Shown here: in pieces, positions 25,725 to 34,803 of the stretch
Layout: every line of letters begins with the position of its first letter
Numbering within the stretch: the first letter of the stretch is position 1
Assembly (NCBI RefSeq): GCF_000708285.2
Contig: NZ_JAUG01000050.1
Span: forward strand, 1-34,954
Origin: Pedobacter borealis DSM 19626
GTDB lineage: Bacteria > Bacteroidota > Bacteroidia > Sphingobacteriales > Sphingobacteriaceae
Reading direction: 5' to 3'
Length of the DNA: 34,954 nt
Position numbers and translations under genes: made by a program
The notes under the pieces: model-generated
What the model was told of the DNA's origin: nothing
What the model saw: only the letters and a program-made list of their open reading frames with translations
Databases searched by the model: none

Positions 25725-25850
25725 ATGAAAACGAAAGTTAGTATCATCTGTGTAATTGTGGCCATATGTTTAAGTGGATGCAGTATTTTTAAAAAGAACT
25801 GTAACTGCCCAAAAGTATATTATAAAAGCTATCCTTCACCACAAAAATAA
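25725..25850 (+). CDS. Very small lipoprotein (41 residues)
   Basis: An ATG at 25725 opens 41 codons: basic n-region (MKTK), hydrophobic core (VSIICVIVAIC), lipobox LSGC with lipidated Cys19, then only 22 residues, SIFKKNCNCPKVYYKSYPSPQK after the Cys. The mature part has a CxCP pair (Cys26, Cys28) next to lysines and then Tyr/Pro-rich sequence. I recall similar tiny FKK-C-x-CP lipoproteins in Bacteroidota, but no function. It follows the VanZ-like gene by 45 bp. The gap 25851-26004 holds only the promoter of the next gene. Too short for usual ORF cut-offs, but the intact lipobox makes it convincing. Confidence 0.75.
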   Translation: MKTKVSIICVIVAICLSGCSIFKKNCNCPKVYYKSYPSPQK

Positions 25851-25941
25851 TCCCCTCCCCGAACGACCTTCCTTTTAGATCTGATCACCTTGCTAAAAAG
25901 CTGTATTTAAAATGTTACCAAGCTTTTAACACACCTTAACA

Positions 25942-25967
25942 AACCTTTGCGCCTTTCCCTAGTCTGA
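25942..25967 (+). promoter_or_regulatory. Putative ECF-sigma promoter shared by the two outer-membrane paralogues (copy 1)
   Basis: AACCTT (25942-25947), 15 bp, then TCTGA (25963-25967), a layout like sigma-E type promoters (GAACTT-N16-TCTGA in E. coli). The same AAACCTTTG-N10-CTAGTCT-like arrangement precedes the second paralogue. A primary-sigma -7 box TAGTTTTG at 25973-25980 is an alternative. Confidence 0.45.
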
Positions 25968-26004
25968 TAGCTTAGTTTTGTATTATAATATCTAATTTTT
26001 TTTA

Positions 26005-28818
26005 ATGAAAAGAAACGTTCAGCGGGCAATATTCATTGTGCTCCTATTTTGTGGATATATAGCCCAGGCTCAAAATACTGGCTCAATAAGTGGTAAAGTA
26101 ATTAACGCGAAAGATAAAAAGCCGGTTGACTTTGCTACCATAGCAGTTAAGAGCTTAAAAGATTCGAGTGTTGTTGCTTCAGGGCAAACCAATCCGGATG
26201 GATCTTTTAGTTTTAAGGGCATTGCCCCAGGTAAATATAGAATCTACTCCGCCTTTTTAGGTTTAAAAACAGCTACTAAAGATATAGAAGTGGCTAAAGC
26301 AGCAGTAAATGCGGGCGAAATTGCCATGAGCGACGATGGCGTTGATTTAAAAGATGTTAACGTTACCGCAACCATTCCAATTGTGGTAAAGAAAGACACC
26401 ATTGAATTTGATGCCAAATCTATCAAGGTACGCGAAAATGCCGTTGTAGAAGATTTATTAAAGAAAGTACCAGGCGTAGAGGTGGCAAAAGATGGAAGTA
26501 TTAAAGCCCAGGGCGAAACCATTACCAAAGTAAAAGTGGATGGAAAAGAATTTTTTGGAAATGATCCATTATTGGCTACCAAAAATTTACCAGCCGATAT
26601 GGTTGATAAAATTCAGGTAATTGACGAGCTTTCCGAGCAGGCCCAGTTTACCGGTATTGATGATGGAACAAGAAATAAAATCCTGAACATTACAACCAAA
26701 AGCGGCATGAAACATGGTTATTTTGGAAACAGTACGGTAGGCTACGGTTCCAATGACCGTTATGATGCAAGTTTAAATGTTAACAAGTTTGATGAAGACA
26801 GGCAGATCAGTTTTATCGGCCAGTTTAACAACGTGAACAAACAAAACTTTGGTCAGGGCGGTGGTGTAGGCAACGGATTTGGAGGCGGTGGTGGTCGTGG
26901 AGGCGGTGGTTTTGGCGGCGGTGGAGGCGGAAGTAGCGCTGGTGGAAATGGTGGTATCACCAATACAAATGCAGCGGGTTTAAACTTTGCAGATACTTAT
27001 AAAGATGGGACCCAGTTTCAGGCTAGTTATTTCTTTAACAAAGCAACATCCGAACGGTTGCAGAATTCATTCACACAAAATCTAACAGGTAGTACCAATG
27101 ACATCACTGAAGCTATAAATAATACTACCGACCGTATTAACCACCGTTTTAATTTTATGGTTGATACCAAAATAGATCCGTCATTGTCTGTTAAAATACA
27201 GCCAAACCTGGCTTATACTGAAACCGATGGAAACAATTTAAATGAGTACAACCGAATACTTTCTGACGGTTCAACTGTTGGTACACAGCGCAACAACACA
27301 ACTGCCGCTACACCTACTTTCAGCAATAACTTGTTAATCCGCAAAAGTTTTAAACGCAGAGGACGTACATTATCTTTAAATGTAAGCACAAACATAAATG
27401 ATAACGATGGAACAAACCTTAATTACAGGAACGATAAAATTACAGTCGGAACAGTAGCAAGAGATACCATTACCAATCAATTGAATAATACCAATAGCCA
27501 TTCTATAAGTAATACCACAAGGGCAGTTTATACAGAGCCGTTAAACAAAACCTTAAGTGTAGAATTTAATTACCAGAACGGGTATTCAAATAGCGATTCG
27601 CAAAGAGATGTTCTTAATTACAATCCTATAACTTTGCAATATGACCTTGTAGACAATACTTTCTCGAATATTTATAATAACCGTACCCTTACCAATGCGG
27701 CAGGCGTTAGTTTAACAACAACAGAGAAAAAGTACAACTGGAATATTGGAGTAGCTGCGCAACAAACCAACAGGGTGAACACGAATTTAACCACTGGCTT
27801 AAAGCGTACGCAGAATTTTATTAATATTACCCCTTCTGCGCAGTTCAGGTATAACTTTAGCAACCGTAAACGCTTGTTTATTAATTATCGTGGTTCTACC
27901 ACTCAACCAAGCATCGATCAGATTCAGCCAATTCCTGATAATACAAATTCGCAAACTATTTATGTGGGTAACCCAGCTTTAAAACCTTCTTTTAATAACC
28001 AGTTGAGGATTAATTTCAATAACTTCAATATTGAAAACGGCAGATTCTTTTTTGCTGGCTTAAATTTGACCCAAACTTTCAACAGTATCGGTAACAGTGT
28101 TGCACAGCTGCCTAGTGGTATCCAACAGGTGAGTTATGTTAATGTTGATGGCGTTTATGCAGGTAATGCCAATGCAACATGGTCTTTACCTTTAATGGCA
28201 GAGCGTAAATTAACCTTAAATATTTCAGGTAACGGAGCTTATAACAGGAATGTAAATTACATTATTCCAAAAGGCGGTACCACATCAGTTAAAAACATTA
28301 CCAATTCGTACACCATTTCCAACGGTTATAAACTGGTTACCAATGTTGATAAATTTGATTTAACGGGTGGTATTACCGGTAGTTATACCAATTCAACCTT
28401 TTCAGCCCAACAATCTGCCAATACACAGTTTTATACCATTAATCCAAGCTTCGATGTAAGTTATGTATTGCCAGCCAATATCAGGTTAGCCATAGATATT
28501 GATTATTTCAGAAATTTTGGTGGTGGCGATCTGTATAACCAGGAATATACTATCCTTAATCCATACATCAGCCGTCAGTTTTTTAAAAACAGAGGTACAT
28601 TTAAATTCTCTGTTAATGATGCACTTAACCAGAATACAGGAGTAAGCAGAACAGCTACAGGCACATCAATTCAGGATGTTAACTTTAATGTATTAAAACG
28701 TTATTATATGTTCTCATTCACCTATTCTTTAACCCGCATTGGTGGAAGAAATATGGGTGGAGATATGCAGATGCCTGGTCAACGCGGTGGCGGTGGCGGC
28801 CAGCGCATAAGAATGTAA
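26005..28818 (+). CDS. Outer-membrane beta-barrel protein with CarboxypepD_reg-like and TonB-plug domains (paralogue 1)
   Basis: 937 residues. Signal peptide 1-22; CarboxypepD_reg-like beta-sandwich at about 26-110 (GSISGKVINAKDKKPVDFATIAVK); plug-like domain at about 130-235 (VVEDLLKKVPGVEV, TITKVKVDGKEFFGNDPLLATKNLPADMVDKIQVIDE); then a large beta-barrel of the OMP_b-brl_3 type. A Gly-rich insert lies at about residues 284-318. After the last strand (YYMFSFTYSL) a Gly/Arg/Met tail ends the protein instead of the usual terminal aromatic residue. Such proteins are TonB-linked transporters or structural barrels; the substrate is unknown, and no SusD partner is present. A terminator follows, then a close paralogue. 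Confidence 0.88.
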   Translation: MKRNVQRAIFIVLLFCGYIAQAQNTGSISGKVINAKDKKPVDFATIAVKSLKDSSVVASGQTNPDGSFSFKGIAPGKYRIYSAFLGLKTATKDIEVAKAAVNAGEIAMSDDGVDLKDVNVTATIPIVVKKDTIEFDAKSIKVRENAVVEDLLKKVPGVEVAKDGSIKAQGETITKVKVDGKEFFGNDPLLATKNLPADMVDKIQVIDELSEQAQFTGIDDGTRNKILNITTKSGMKHGYFGNSTVGYGSNDRYDASLNVNKFDEDRQISFIGQFNNVNKQNFGQGGGVGNGFGGGGGRGGGGFGGGGGGSSAGGNGGITNTNAAGLNFADTYKDGTQFQASYFFNKATSERLQNSFTQNLTGSTNDITEAINNTTDRINHRFNFMVDTKIDPSLSVKIQPNLAYTETDGNNLNEYNRILSDGSTVGTQRNNTTAATPTFSNNLLIRKSFKRRGRTLSLNVSTNINDNDGTNLNYRNDKITVGTVARDTITNQLNNTNSHSISNTTRAVYTEPLNKTLSVEFNYQNGYSNSDSQRDVLNYNPITLQYDLVDNTFSNIYNNRTLTNAAGVSLTTTEKKYNWNIGVAAQQTNRVNTNLTTGLKRTQNFINITPSAQFRYNFSNRKRLFINYRGSTTQPSIDQIQPIPDNTNSQTIYVGNPALKPSFNNQLRINFNNFNIENGRFFFAGLNLTQTFNSIGNSVAQLPSGIQQVSYVNVDGVYAGNANATWSLPLMAERKLTLNISGNGAYNRNVNYIIPKGGTTSVKNITNSYTISNGYKLVTNVDKFDLTGGITGSYTNSTFSAQQSANTQFYTINPSFDVSYVLPANIRLAIDIDYFRNFGGGDLYNQEYTILNPYISRQFFKNRGTFKFSVNDALNQNTGVSRTATGTSIQDVNFNVLKRYYMFSFTYSLTRIGGRNMGGDMQMPGQRGGGGGQRIRM

Positions 28819-28837
28819 AAGAAAGTAGAAAATAACT

Positions 28838-28867
28838 AAAGTCTCGGTTTTTGCCGGGACTTTTTTG
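28838..28867 (+). terminator. Rho-independent terminator after paralogue 1
   Basis: AAGTCTCGG (28839-28847) and CCGGGACTT (28854-28862) pair with one G-U, around a 6-base loop, followed by TTTTTTG. It lies 20 bp after the stop codon and separates the two paralogues into independent transcripts. Confidence 0.85.
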
Positions 28868-28942
28868 TTTTATAGCCACAGGGTTTTATGATTAAATGTA
28901 TTGTTGACATTTATGTATTTCAAATGTTACCTAACTAAAATA

Positions 28943-28968
28943 AACCTTTGTAAAAGTCGCTAGTCTCT
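28943..28968 (+). promoter_or_regulatory. Putative ECF-sigma promoter, copy 2
   Basis: AACCTT (28943-28948), 15 bp, then TCTCT (28964-28968). The spacing to the TAGTCT word is identical to that before paralogue 1 while the spacer bases differ, which suggests selection on the two boxes rather than a mere copied leader. Confidence 0.45.
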
Positions 28969-28991
28969 ATGCTATAAACCAAACTAACCGA

Positions 28992-31763
28992 ATGAAACGA
29001 ATTTTTACGCTCCTACTTCTTTTATCATCTTTTTATGTTTACGCCCAGAAAACGGGTTCAGTTAGCGGACGAGTTATCCAATCAAAAGATAAAAAACCAA
29101 TTGATTATGCCTCTATAGCGGTTAAAAACTTAACCGATTCTAGTATGGTTGGTGCAGTGAGCACAACAGAAGATGGAAAATTTGTTTTTAAGGGGTTAAA
29201 ACCTGGCAGTTACAAGTTATATGCTGCATTTTTAGGCTTAAAAAATACCACTAAAGATTTTACCATCTCAACAGATAAACTTGATGTCATCCTGAACGAT
29301 ATTGTTTTAGAAGGTGGTGCAATAGATCTTCAAACGGTTGATATTAAAGCAGAAATTCCGCCAATTGTGGTAAAAAAGGATACACTCGAGTTTAATGCAA
29401 GCTCGTTTAAAGTGGTAGAGAATGCTGTAGTAGAAGACCTGTTAAAGAAACTGCCAGGAGTAGAGGTGGATAAGGCTGGAACAGTAAAAGCCCAGGGCGA
29501 AACCATTACAAAAGTTAAAGTAGATGGTAAAGAGTTTTTTGGTAACGATCCTTTATTGGCCACTAAAAACCTTCCGGCCGATATGATCGATAAAATTCAG
29601 ATTATTGATGAACTGTCAGATCAGGCACAGTTTACCGGAATCGATGATGGCTCGAGAACCAAGATCATTAATATCACCACCAGAAAGGATAAGAAAAACG
29701 GTTATTTCGGAAATAGCACAGGGGGCTATGGTTCTAATGACCGTTACGATGTAAATGCGAACATTAACCATTTTAATCAGGATAAAAGATTGAGCATAAT
29801 TGCGCAGTTCAATAATGTAAACAAACAAAACTTTGGCGGTGGCTTGGGTGGAGGGAATGGCGGCAGTAATGGTGGCCGTGGCGGAATTACCGATACCAAA
29901 GCTGGCGGGTTTAATTTTTCGGACGAATATGCCGATCAGACTCAAATTGAAATGAGTTATTTCGTTAATAAATCTGATAACCTGATCCTCAGAAATAGTG
30001 TAACCCAGAATTTATTGGGTGATGAAACCACTATTTTTAATAACAATCAAACCAATAGTTCCGATCGTTTAAACCATCGCTTAAACTTTATGGTCGATAC
30101 CAAGCTCGATTCGCTAACCTCACTTAAGATTCAGCCAAATTTAAGTTATACCGATAACGAGAGCTTAAACAATAGCACCTATACCCGCGATTATAACAGG
30201 TATATGATTAATGGAACGCAATCGTTAAGAAATCATAATACTGCACCATCCATTAGCAACAACATTTTATTGCGTAAAAAATTTATGCGAAGGGGAAGAA
30301 CACTTTCATTAAACTTCAATACCAACATCAACAATAATGACGCTGATAATTACAATACCAATCCCGAAACGAGAAAAGAAAACGGAACTACCACTCAAAA
30401 AACGACCGACCAGTTTAACGATCAGGAGAGCGAGTCTATCAATCAGAATACAAGATTGGTATATACCGAGCCCCTGGATAAGACTTTGAGCTTGGAGTTT
30501 AATTATCAGAACGGTTATAACCACAACACATCCGATCGTTTTACCTATAATTTCAATCCAGCTACCTTACAGTACGATTTGCTGGATGAAACCTTTAGTA
30601 ATGCCTACGAAAATACCATTTTAACTAACTCGGCGGGTTTTAGTTTTAATAAAATGGCGAAAAAATACAACTGGAATGTAGGGATGGCGGTTCAGAACAC
30701 TGATCGCACAAATAACAATATCAGTAAGGGATTTGTACTCAAGCAGAACGTTTTCAACTATACGCCCTCGGCCATGTTCAGGTATAATTTTAGTAACAGC
30801 AAACGCCTGGTGTTCAACTATAGGGGCAGCACAAACCAACCAACCATTCAGCAATTGCAGCCAATCATAAACAATACCAACACACAAAGTATCCCTGTTG
30901 GTAATCCCGATTTAAAACCAGAGTTTAACAATACCCTGCGTGCGGCTTTCAATACCTTTACCGCAGGAAAGAACAGATCATTGTTCGTGAATTTAAACCT
31001 GACCCAAACCTCTAACCGGATTGCAAACAGTACTAGCTTAATTCAAAGCGGTCCTGATCAGGGGAAACTTGCCGTTACCCCGGTTAATGTAAATGGGGTT
31101 TACTCAGGATCTATTTCCTCTTCATTAAGTTTGCCAATTATGACAGAGAATAAGCTGAACTTTCATATCAATGTTAGTGGTAGTTATGATAGGGATGTAA
31201 ACTTTACCAACGCCATAAAAAATATTACCAATAGCTGGTCTATTACCAATGGCTACCGCTTGGTTTCCAATTTAGATAAGCTCGATTTAACAGCTGGTTT
31301 AAATGGTTCGATTAACCGTGCAACCTATTCGGTTCAGCCTAATTCTAATACGCGTTATTATACCTTTAGCCCGAATGTAAGTGTAAGTTATTTGTTTCCT
31401 GGTGATATCCGTTGGGCAATAGATGCAGATTATAACCAGAATACCGGGAGAGGAGAGGGGTTTGATACGCATTTCACTCTGGTTAACTCATACATCAGCA
31501 AACAATTCTTTAAAAACAGGGGAACCTTTAAAGCGGCGGTAAACGATTTGCTGAACGAAAACCAGGGCGTAAGCCGTACAGCCAATAACAATACCATCCA
31601 GGATGTAAGTTATAATGTACTGCAGCGTTATTTTATGTTTTCGTTTACCTATTCCTTAAACCGCATGGGGGGTAAAAACCGGAACAGGGGAGGAGAAGAA
31701 GGTGGTAGGAGCCGTGGCGGTAACGGTGGTGGCGGCTTTGGCGGGGGCAGACAGCGGAACTAG
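28992..31763 (+). CDS. Outer-membrane beta-barrel protein, paralogue 2
   Basis: 923 residues with the same layout as the preceding gene: signal peptide (KRIFTLLLLLSSFYVYAQ), CarboxypepD_reg-like domain (GSVSGRVIQSKDKKPIDYASIAVK), plug-like domain with long identical runs (KVDGKEFFGNDPLLATKNLP) and an OMP_b-brl_3 barrel. The Gly-rich insert (about 281-297) is shorter. The C-terminal tail from about residue 890 is richer in Arg, with RGG-like words (NRNRGGEEGGRSRGG). The two genes clearly arose by tandem duplication; the barrels have diverged more than the plug. It is probably surface-exposed; the ligand is unknown. Confidence 0.88.
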   Translation: MKRIFTLLLLLSSFYVYAQKTGSVSGRVIQSKDKKPIDYASIAVKNLTDSSMVGAVSTTEDGKFVFKGLKPGSYKLYAAFLGLKNTTKDFTISTDKLDVILNDIVLEGGAIDLQTVDIKAEIPPIVVKKDTLEFNASSFKVVENAVVEDLLKKLPGVEVDKAGTVKAQGETITKVKVDGKEFFGNDPLLATKNLPADMIDKIQIIDELSDQAQFTGIDDGSRTKIINITTRKDKKNGYFGNSTGGYGSNDRYDVNANINHFNQDKRLSIIAQFNNVNKQNFGGGLGGGNGGSNGGRGGITDTKAGGFNFSDEYADQTQIEMSYFVNKSDNLILRNSVTQNLLGDETTIFNNNQTNSSDRLNHRLNFMVDTKLDSLTSLKIQPNLSYTDNESLNNSTYTRDYNRYMINGTQSLRNHNTAPSISNNILLRKKFMRRGRTLSLNFNTNINNNDADNYNTNPETRKENGTTTQKTTDQFNDQESESINQNTRLVYTEPLDKTLSLEFNYQNGYNHNTSDRFTYNFNPATLQYDLLDETFSNAYENTILTNSAGFSFNKMAKKYNWNVGMAVQNTDRTNNNISKGFVLKQNVFNYTPSAMFRYNFSNSKRLVFNYRGSTNQPTIQQLQPIINNTNTQSIPVGNPDLKPEFNNTLRAAFNTFTAGKNRSLFVNLNLTQTSNRIANSTSLIQSGPDQGKLAVTPVNVNGVYSGSISSSLSLPIMTENKLNFHINVSGSYDRDVNFTNAIKNITNSWSITNGYRLVSNLDKLDLTAGLNGSINRATYSVQPNSNTRYYTFSPNVSVSYLFPGDIRWAIDADYNQNTGRGEGFDTHFTLVNSYISKQFFKNRGTFKAAVNDLLNENQGVSRTANNNTIQDVSYNVLQRYFMFSFTYSLNRMGGKNRNRGGEEGGRSRGGNGGGGFGGGRQRN

Positions 31764-31811
31764 ATCATTTTAGCGTAAAGCTCTGTAATTTATATCCCAC
31801 GCATCACTATC

Positions 31812-31824
31812 TTATTTGGAATAA
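31812..31824. promoter_or_regulatory. Small dyad upstream of feoA
   Basis: TTATT-TGG-AATAA is a perfect short dyad 37 bp before the feoA start. An iron-responsive repressor site (Fur or DtxR type) would be expected here, but the match to known boxes is weak. Confidence 0.25.
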
Positions 31825-31860
31825 ATCTAAAGAAAGGTTAACTTGCGCCAAATTTAGCAC

Positions 31861-32076
31861 ATGAAACTGTCGCACCTAAAAATTGGAGAAAAAGGAACAA
31901 TTGTAGCTTTTACAGATTTAGATATGTCTGTAAAGTTAATGGAGATGGGCTGCTTGCCAGGCGAGGTGGTAGAGGTAGAGCGTTTTGCTCCTCTGGGCGA
32001 TCCAATGGCGATCCGTGTTGCTGGTTATCAGCTTTGCTTGCGTAAAAGCGAAGCCGATGTTATCATTATTCAATAA
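31861..32076 (+). CDS. feoA: Ferrous iron transport protein A
   Basis: 71 residues, an SH3-like cytosolic FeoA domain: LKIGEKGTIVAFTDLDMSVKLMEMGCLPGEVVEVERFAPLGDPMAIRVAGYQLCLRKSEAD follows the family pattern in full (broken here: LMEMGCLPGEVV and GDPMAIRVAGYQLCLRKSEA are the diagnostic parts). It assists FeoB in ferrous iron uptake. feoB begins 5 bp after the stop, so they form one operon. Confidence 0.95.
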   Translation: MKLSHLKIGEKGTIVAFTDLDMSVKLMEMGCLPGEVVEVERFAPLGDPMAIRVAGYQLCLRKSEADVIIIQ

Positions 32077-32081
32077 AAAAG

Positions 32082-34196
32082 TTGGGTTTGGATATTAAAG
32101 TTGCGTTAGTTGGTAATCCCAATACAGGTAAATCTACTTTATTTAATCGTTTAACAGGGTTAAATCAAAAAATCGGAAATTTTCCAGGCATCACTGTTGA
32201 TAAAAAAACAGGTTTTACAAAACTTGCCAGTGGTAAAGAAGCCGAAATAATCGATTTACCCGGAACCTATAGTTTATATCCGAAAAGTGCTGATGAAAGT
32301 ATCGTTTTTCAAGTACTTGCCGATAAAAAAAACAATAGCCATCCTGATGTTATTGTCCTCATTGCCGATGCTTCCAATTTAAAGCGCAATATGCTTTTGT
32401 ATTCACAAGTGGCAGATTTAGGCATTCCTATGATTTTGGCCCTGAATATGATCGATCTTTCGGCTAAACAAGGGATCGAGATCAATCTGGATAAACTTGC
32501 AGCGAAACTCGGTGTCCAGGTGGTTCCCATTTCAGCACGAAACAACATTGGGATTGACAAACTAAAACAAGCCATTGCCAATACCAATAAAATTGCCACA
32601 CAGCTCCAGGATGTAGATGTGAATTTTCTGGCTCCTGAAGCGATTAACGCCATAAAATCGAAACTTAATTCTGATAACGATTATTATGCGCTGCAGGTTT
32701 TGCACCAGCATGAGCATTTAACTTTCTTTACCGAAAAGGAGCAGGAAGAAATTGAAAATATAGAACAGTCGCACCATTTCGAATCTTCAAAAATTCAGGC
32801 TGCAGAAACCATTGCCAGGTACAAACACCTCAGTACTATTTTATCTGATGTGGTTGTTGACAATGGTACCGAAAAGAAGTTTTCTTTCAGCGATAAATTA
32901 GATGCCATCTTAACCCATAAAGTATGGGGATTTGCCATTTTCTTACTGATTCTTTTTGTTATTTTCAATGCCATATTTGCCTGGTCATCTTATCCAATGG
33001 ACTGGATTGAGACTGGTTTTGGTTTTATAACGAGTACCGGTCACGAATATTTGCCGGCGGGCATGCTTACCGATCTGTTATTGGATGGTGTTGTTGCCGG
33101 GCTAGGCGGTATATTCGTGTTTATCCCACAGATTGCAATCCTTTTTGCCTTTATATCCATTTTGGAAGATACCGGCTACATGGCCCGTGTTACCTTTATG
33201 ATGGATAAAATTATGAGCAAGGTTGGCCTTAACGGTAAATCGGTGGTGCCGATGATAGGTGGTTTAGCCTGTGCAGTTCCGTCTATTATGGCTGCCAGAA
33301 ATATCGAAAACTGGAAAGACAGGATGATTACCATCATGGTTACCCCATTGGTAAGCTGTTCGGCAAGGCTTCCGGTATATATTTTAATCATTTCGTTAAT
33401 TATTCCTTCTCAAACCGTTTTAGGTGTTTTTAACCTGCAGGGACTGGCGCTAATGGTGATGTACCTGGTAGGGATTATTGCTGCGGTACTGGTTGCCTGG
33501 GTAATGAAATTCATCATCAAAACCAAAGAAAGATCTTATTTTATCATGGAGCTGCCTGTTTACCGTATGCCAAGGTGGAAAAATGTGTTCTACACCATGT
33601 ACGAGAAATCAAAAACTTTTGTTTTCGAAGCGGGTAAGGTAATCATCGCCATTTCCATCATTCTTTGGGTAATGGCCTCTTTCGGGCCGGGAAGCCGTTT
33701 CGAAAGTATCGATAAAAAATACGAATCTGCTCTGGCCGATACTACAAAAAATACAGATCACATTAAAATCCTGGTGGCTACCGAGAAGTTGGAAAATTCT
33801 TATGTGGGCATTCTTGGCCATTGGATTGAGCCTGCCATTCGTCCTCTGGGTTACGATTGGAAGATTGGTATTGGTTTAATTACCTCCTTTGCTGCCCGCG
33901 AAGCCTTTGTAGGTACTATGGCTACGATTTATAGTGTCGATGGCGGTGATGAGGATACAAGCACCATTAGAGAACGCATGTCGGCCTCGGTTAACAGTCG
34001 TACCGGTTTGCCTGTATATACTTTTGCTACTGGCATTTCATTAATGCTTTTTTATGCTTTTGCCATGCAATGTATGAGCACAGTAGCTATTGTATACCGC
34101 GAAACTAAAGGCTGGAAATGGCCGGTTATCCAATTGGCTTATATGACAGCCATGGCTTACGTTGCTGCGCTTGTTGCTTATCAACTGTTGAAATAG
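32082..34196 (+). CDS. feoB: Ferrous iron transporter FeoB
   Basis: 704 residues. The N-terminal G domain shows G1 GNPNTGKST (11-19), G3 DLPGTYS, G4 NMID and a G5-like SARNNIG segment; a helical GDI-like linker follows. The membrane part has two Gate domains, the first marked by GLACAVPSIMAARNIENWKDRM and LVSCSARLPVY. It imports Fe(II) across the inner membrane. The start is TTG at 32082; a second TTG at 32088 is equally possible, and no ATG is available before the G1 motif. A single-polypeptide FeoB without fused FeoA. FeoC is absent, as usual outside enterobacteria. Confidence 0.96.
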   Translation: MGLDIKVALVGNPNTGKSTLFNRLTGLNQKIGNFPGITVDKKTGFTKLASGKEAEIIDLPGTYSLYPKSADESIVFQVLADKKNNSHPDVIVLIADASNLKRNMLLYSQVADLGIPMILALNMIDLSAKQGIEINLDKLAAKLGVQVVPISARNNIGIDKLKQAIANTNKIATQLQDVDVNFLAPEAINAIKSKLNSDNDYYALQVLHQHEHLTFFTEKEQEEIENIEQSHHFESSKIQAAETIARYKHLSTILSDVVVDNGTEKKFSFSDKLDAILTHKVWGFAIFLLILFVIFNAIFAWSSYPMDWIETGFGFITSTGHEYLPAGMLTDLLLDGVVAGLGGIFVFIPQIAILFAFISILEDTGYMARVTFMMDKIMSKVGLNGKSVVPMIGGLACAVPSIMAARNIENWKDRMITIMVTPLVSCSARLPVYILIISLIIPSQTVLGVFNLQGLALMVMYLVGIIAAVLVAWVMKFIIKTKERSYFIMELPVYRMPRWKNVFYTMYEKSKTFVFEAGKVIIAISIILWVMASFGPGSRFESIDKKYESALADTTKNTDHIKILVATEKLENSYVGILGHWIEPAIRPLGYDWKIGIGLITSFAAREAFVGTMATIYSVDGGDEDTSTIRERMSASVNSRTGLPVYTFATGISLMLFYAFAMQCMSTVAIVYRETKGWKWPVIQLAYMTAMAYVAALVAYQLLK

Positions 34197-34214
34197 TGTT
34201 GTCTTTTTTCGTTT

Positions 34215-34239
34215 GTCATCCTGAGCGTAGTCGAAGGGC
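34215..34239. repeat. Dispersed GAGCGTAGTCGAAGG repeat, copy 1
   Basis: A 25-bp word containing CCTGAGCGTAGTCGAAGGGC recurs at 34746-34770 with one mismatch. It is a well-known type of intergenic repeat in Bacteroidota and sits 19 bp after the feoB stop. Confidence 0.75.
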
Positions 34240-34270
34240 ATTATCAAAAAAATATTATCGTTACCTGGGT

Positions 34271-34454
34271 TTGGAGAGCAGTGTCTGTACAGCTATTCTG
34301 GTTTCCTCCCGCTTTCCGTTTTACTTATCCCGATGAAATATCGGGATTGCGTGTTCACTCCAATCGGGGCTAGGTGGCAAGGTAAGGGCTACTATTTTTG
34401 GCTGGGTGCTTAGTTTCACAAACCTTTGTTCCTAAACCCGGTAGTAGCGGCAGC
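34271..34454. repeat. Imperfect long direct repeat, unit A
   Basis: This stretch aligns with 34547-34713; the best block is GTGTTCACTCCAATCGGGGC followed by TAGGTGGC, then TATTTTTGGCTGGGTGCT. Unit A carries an extra perfect 8-bp hairpin ATCCCGAT/ATCGGGAT (34327-34334 and 34340-34347) that unit B replaces with TTTGCCTGCGGCTTC. No protein is encoded. Confidence 0.75.
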
Positions 34455-34546
34455 CCGATTCTTCATCGGCTATAGCGAATAACGGGACTACTGTTCCCGA
34501 TTAATATTGAATGCTCATTTTCAATAAAAAATTATATAAAAGCTAT

Positions 34547-34713
34547 TAGGAGCGCAGCGCCTGTAGAACTATCTGGGTTTTTTCCCGCTTTTCGTTTTAC
34601 TTTGCCTGCGGCTTCGTGTTCACTCCAATCGGGGCTAGGTGGCTTGTGAGGTAGTGCTATTTTTGGCTGGGTGCTGCACAAAACTTTGTCTCTAACCTGG
34701 TAGTATCGATAGC
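34547..34713. repeat. Imperfect long direct repeat, unit B
   Basis: Second copy of the unit at 34271-34454, about 276 bp downstream. Opens with TAGGAGCGCAGCGCCTGTAG. The whole 34197-34954 region is gene-free and made of these repeats. Confidence 0.75.
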
Positions 34714-34745
34714 TTCCTATACAAAAAGTATTATCTTTCTCCGTT

Positions 34746-34770
34746 GTCACCCTGAGCGTAGTCGAAGGGC
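34746..34770. repeat. Dispersed GAGCGTAGTCGAAGG repeat, copy 2
   Basis: One mismatch to 34215-34239. The two boxes bracket the long direct repeats at 34271-34713. Confidence 0.75.
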
Positions 34771-34784
34771 CAATAGGCAATTTG

Positions 34785-34803
34785 CTATTAACCTGAGTTC
34801 GAT
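34785..34803. repeat. Inverted arm of MITE-like element (left arm)
   Basis: CTATTAACCTGAGTTCGAT, exact reverse complement of 156-174; lies 9 bp before the right terminal repeat. See the right arm at 156-174. Confidence 0.75.

Noticed and set aside
34118..34336. Plus-strand open frame overlapping the end of feoB
   Set aside because: Its first third is feoB in another frame and the rest runs through repeats; no protein features.
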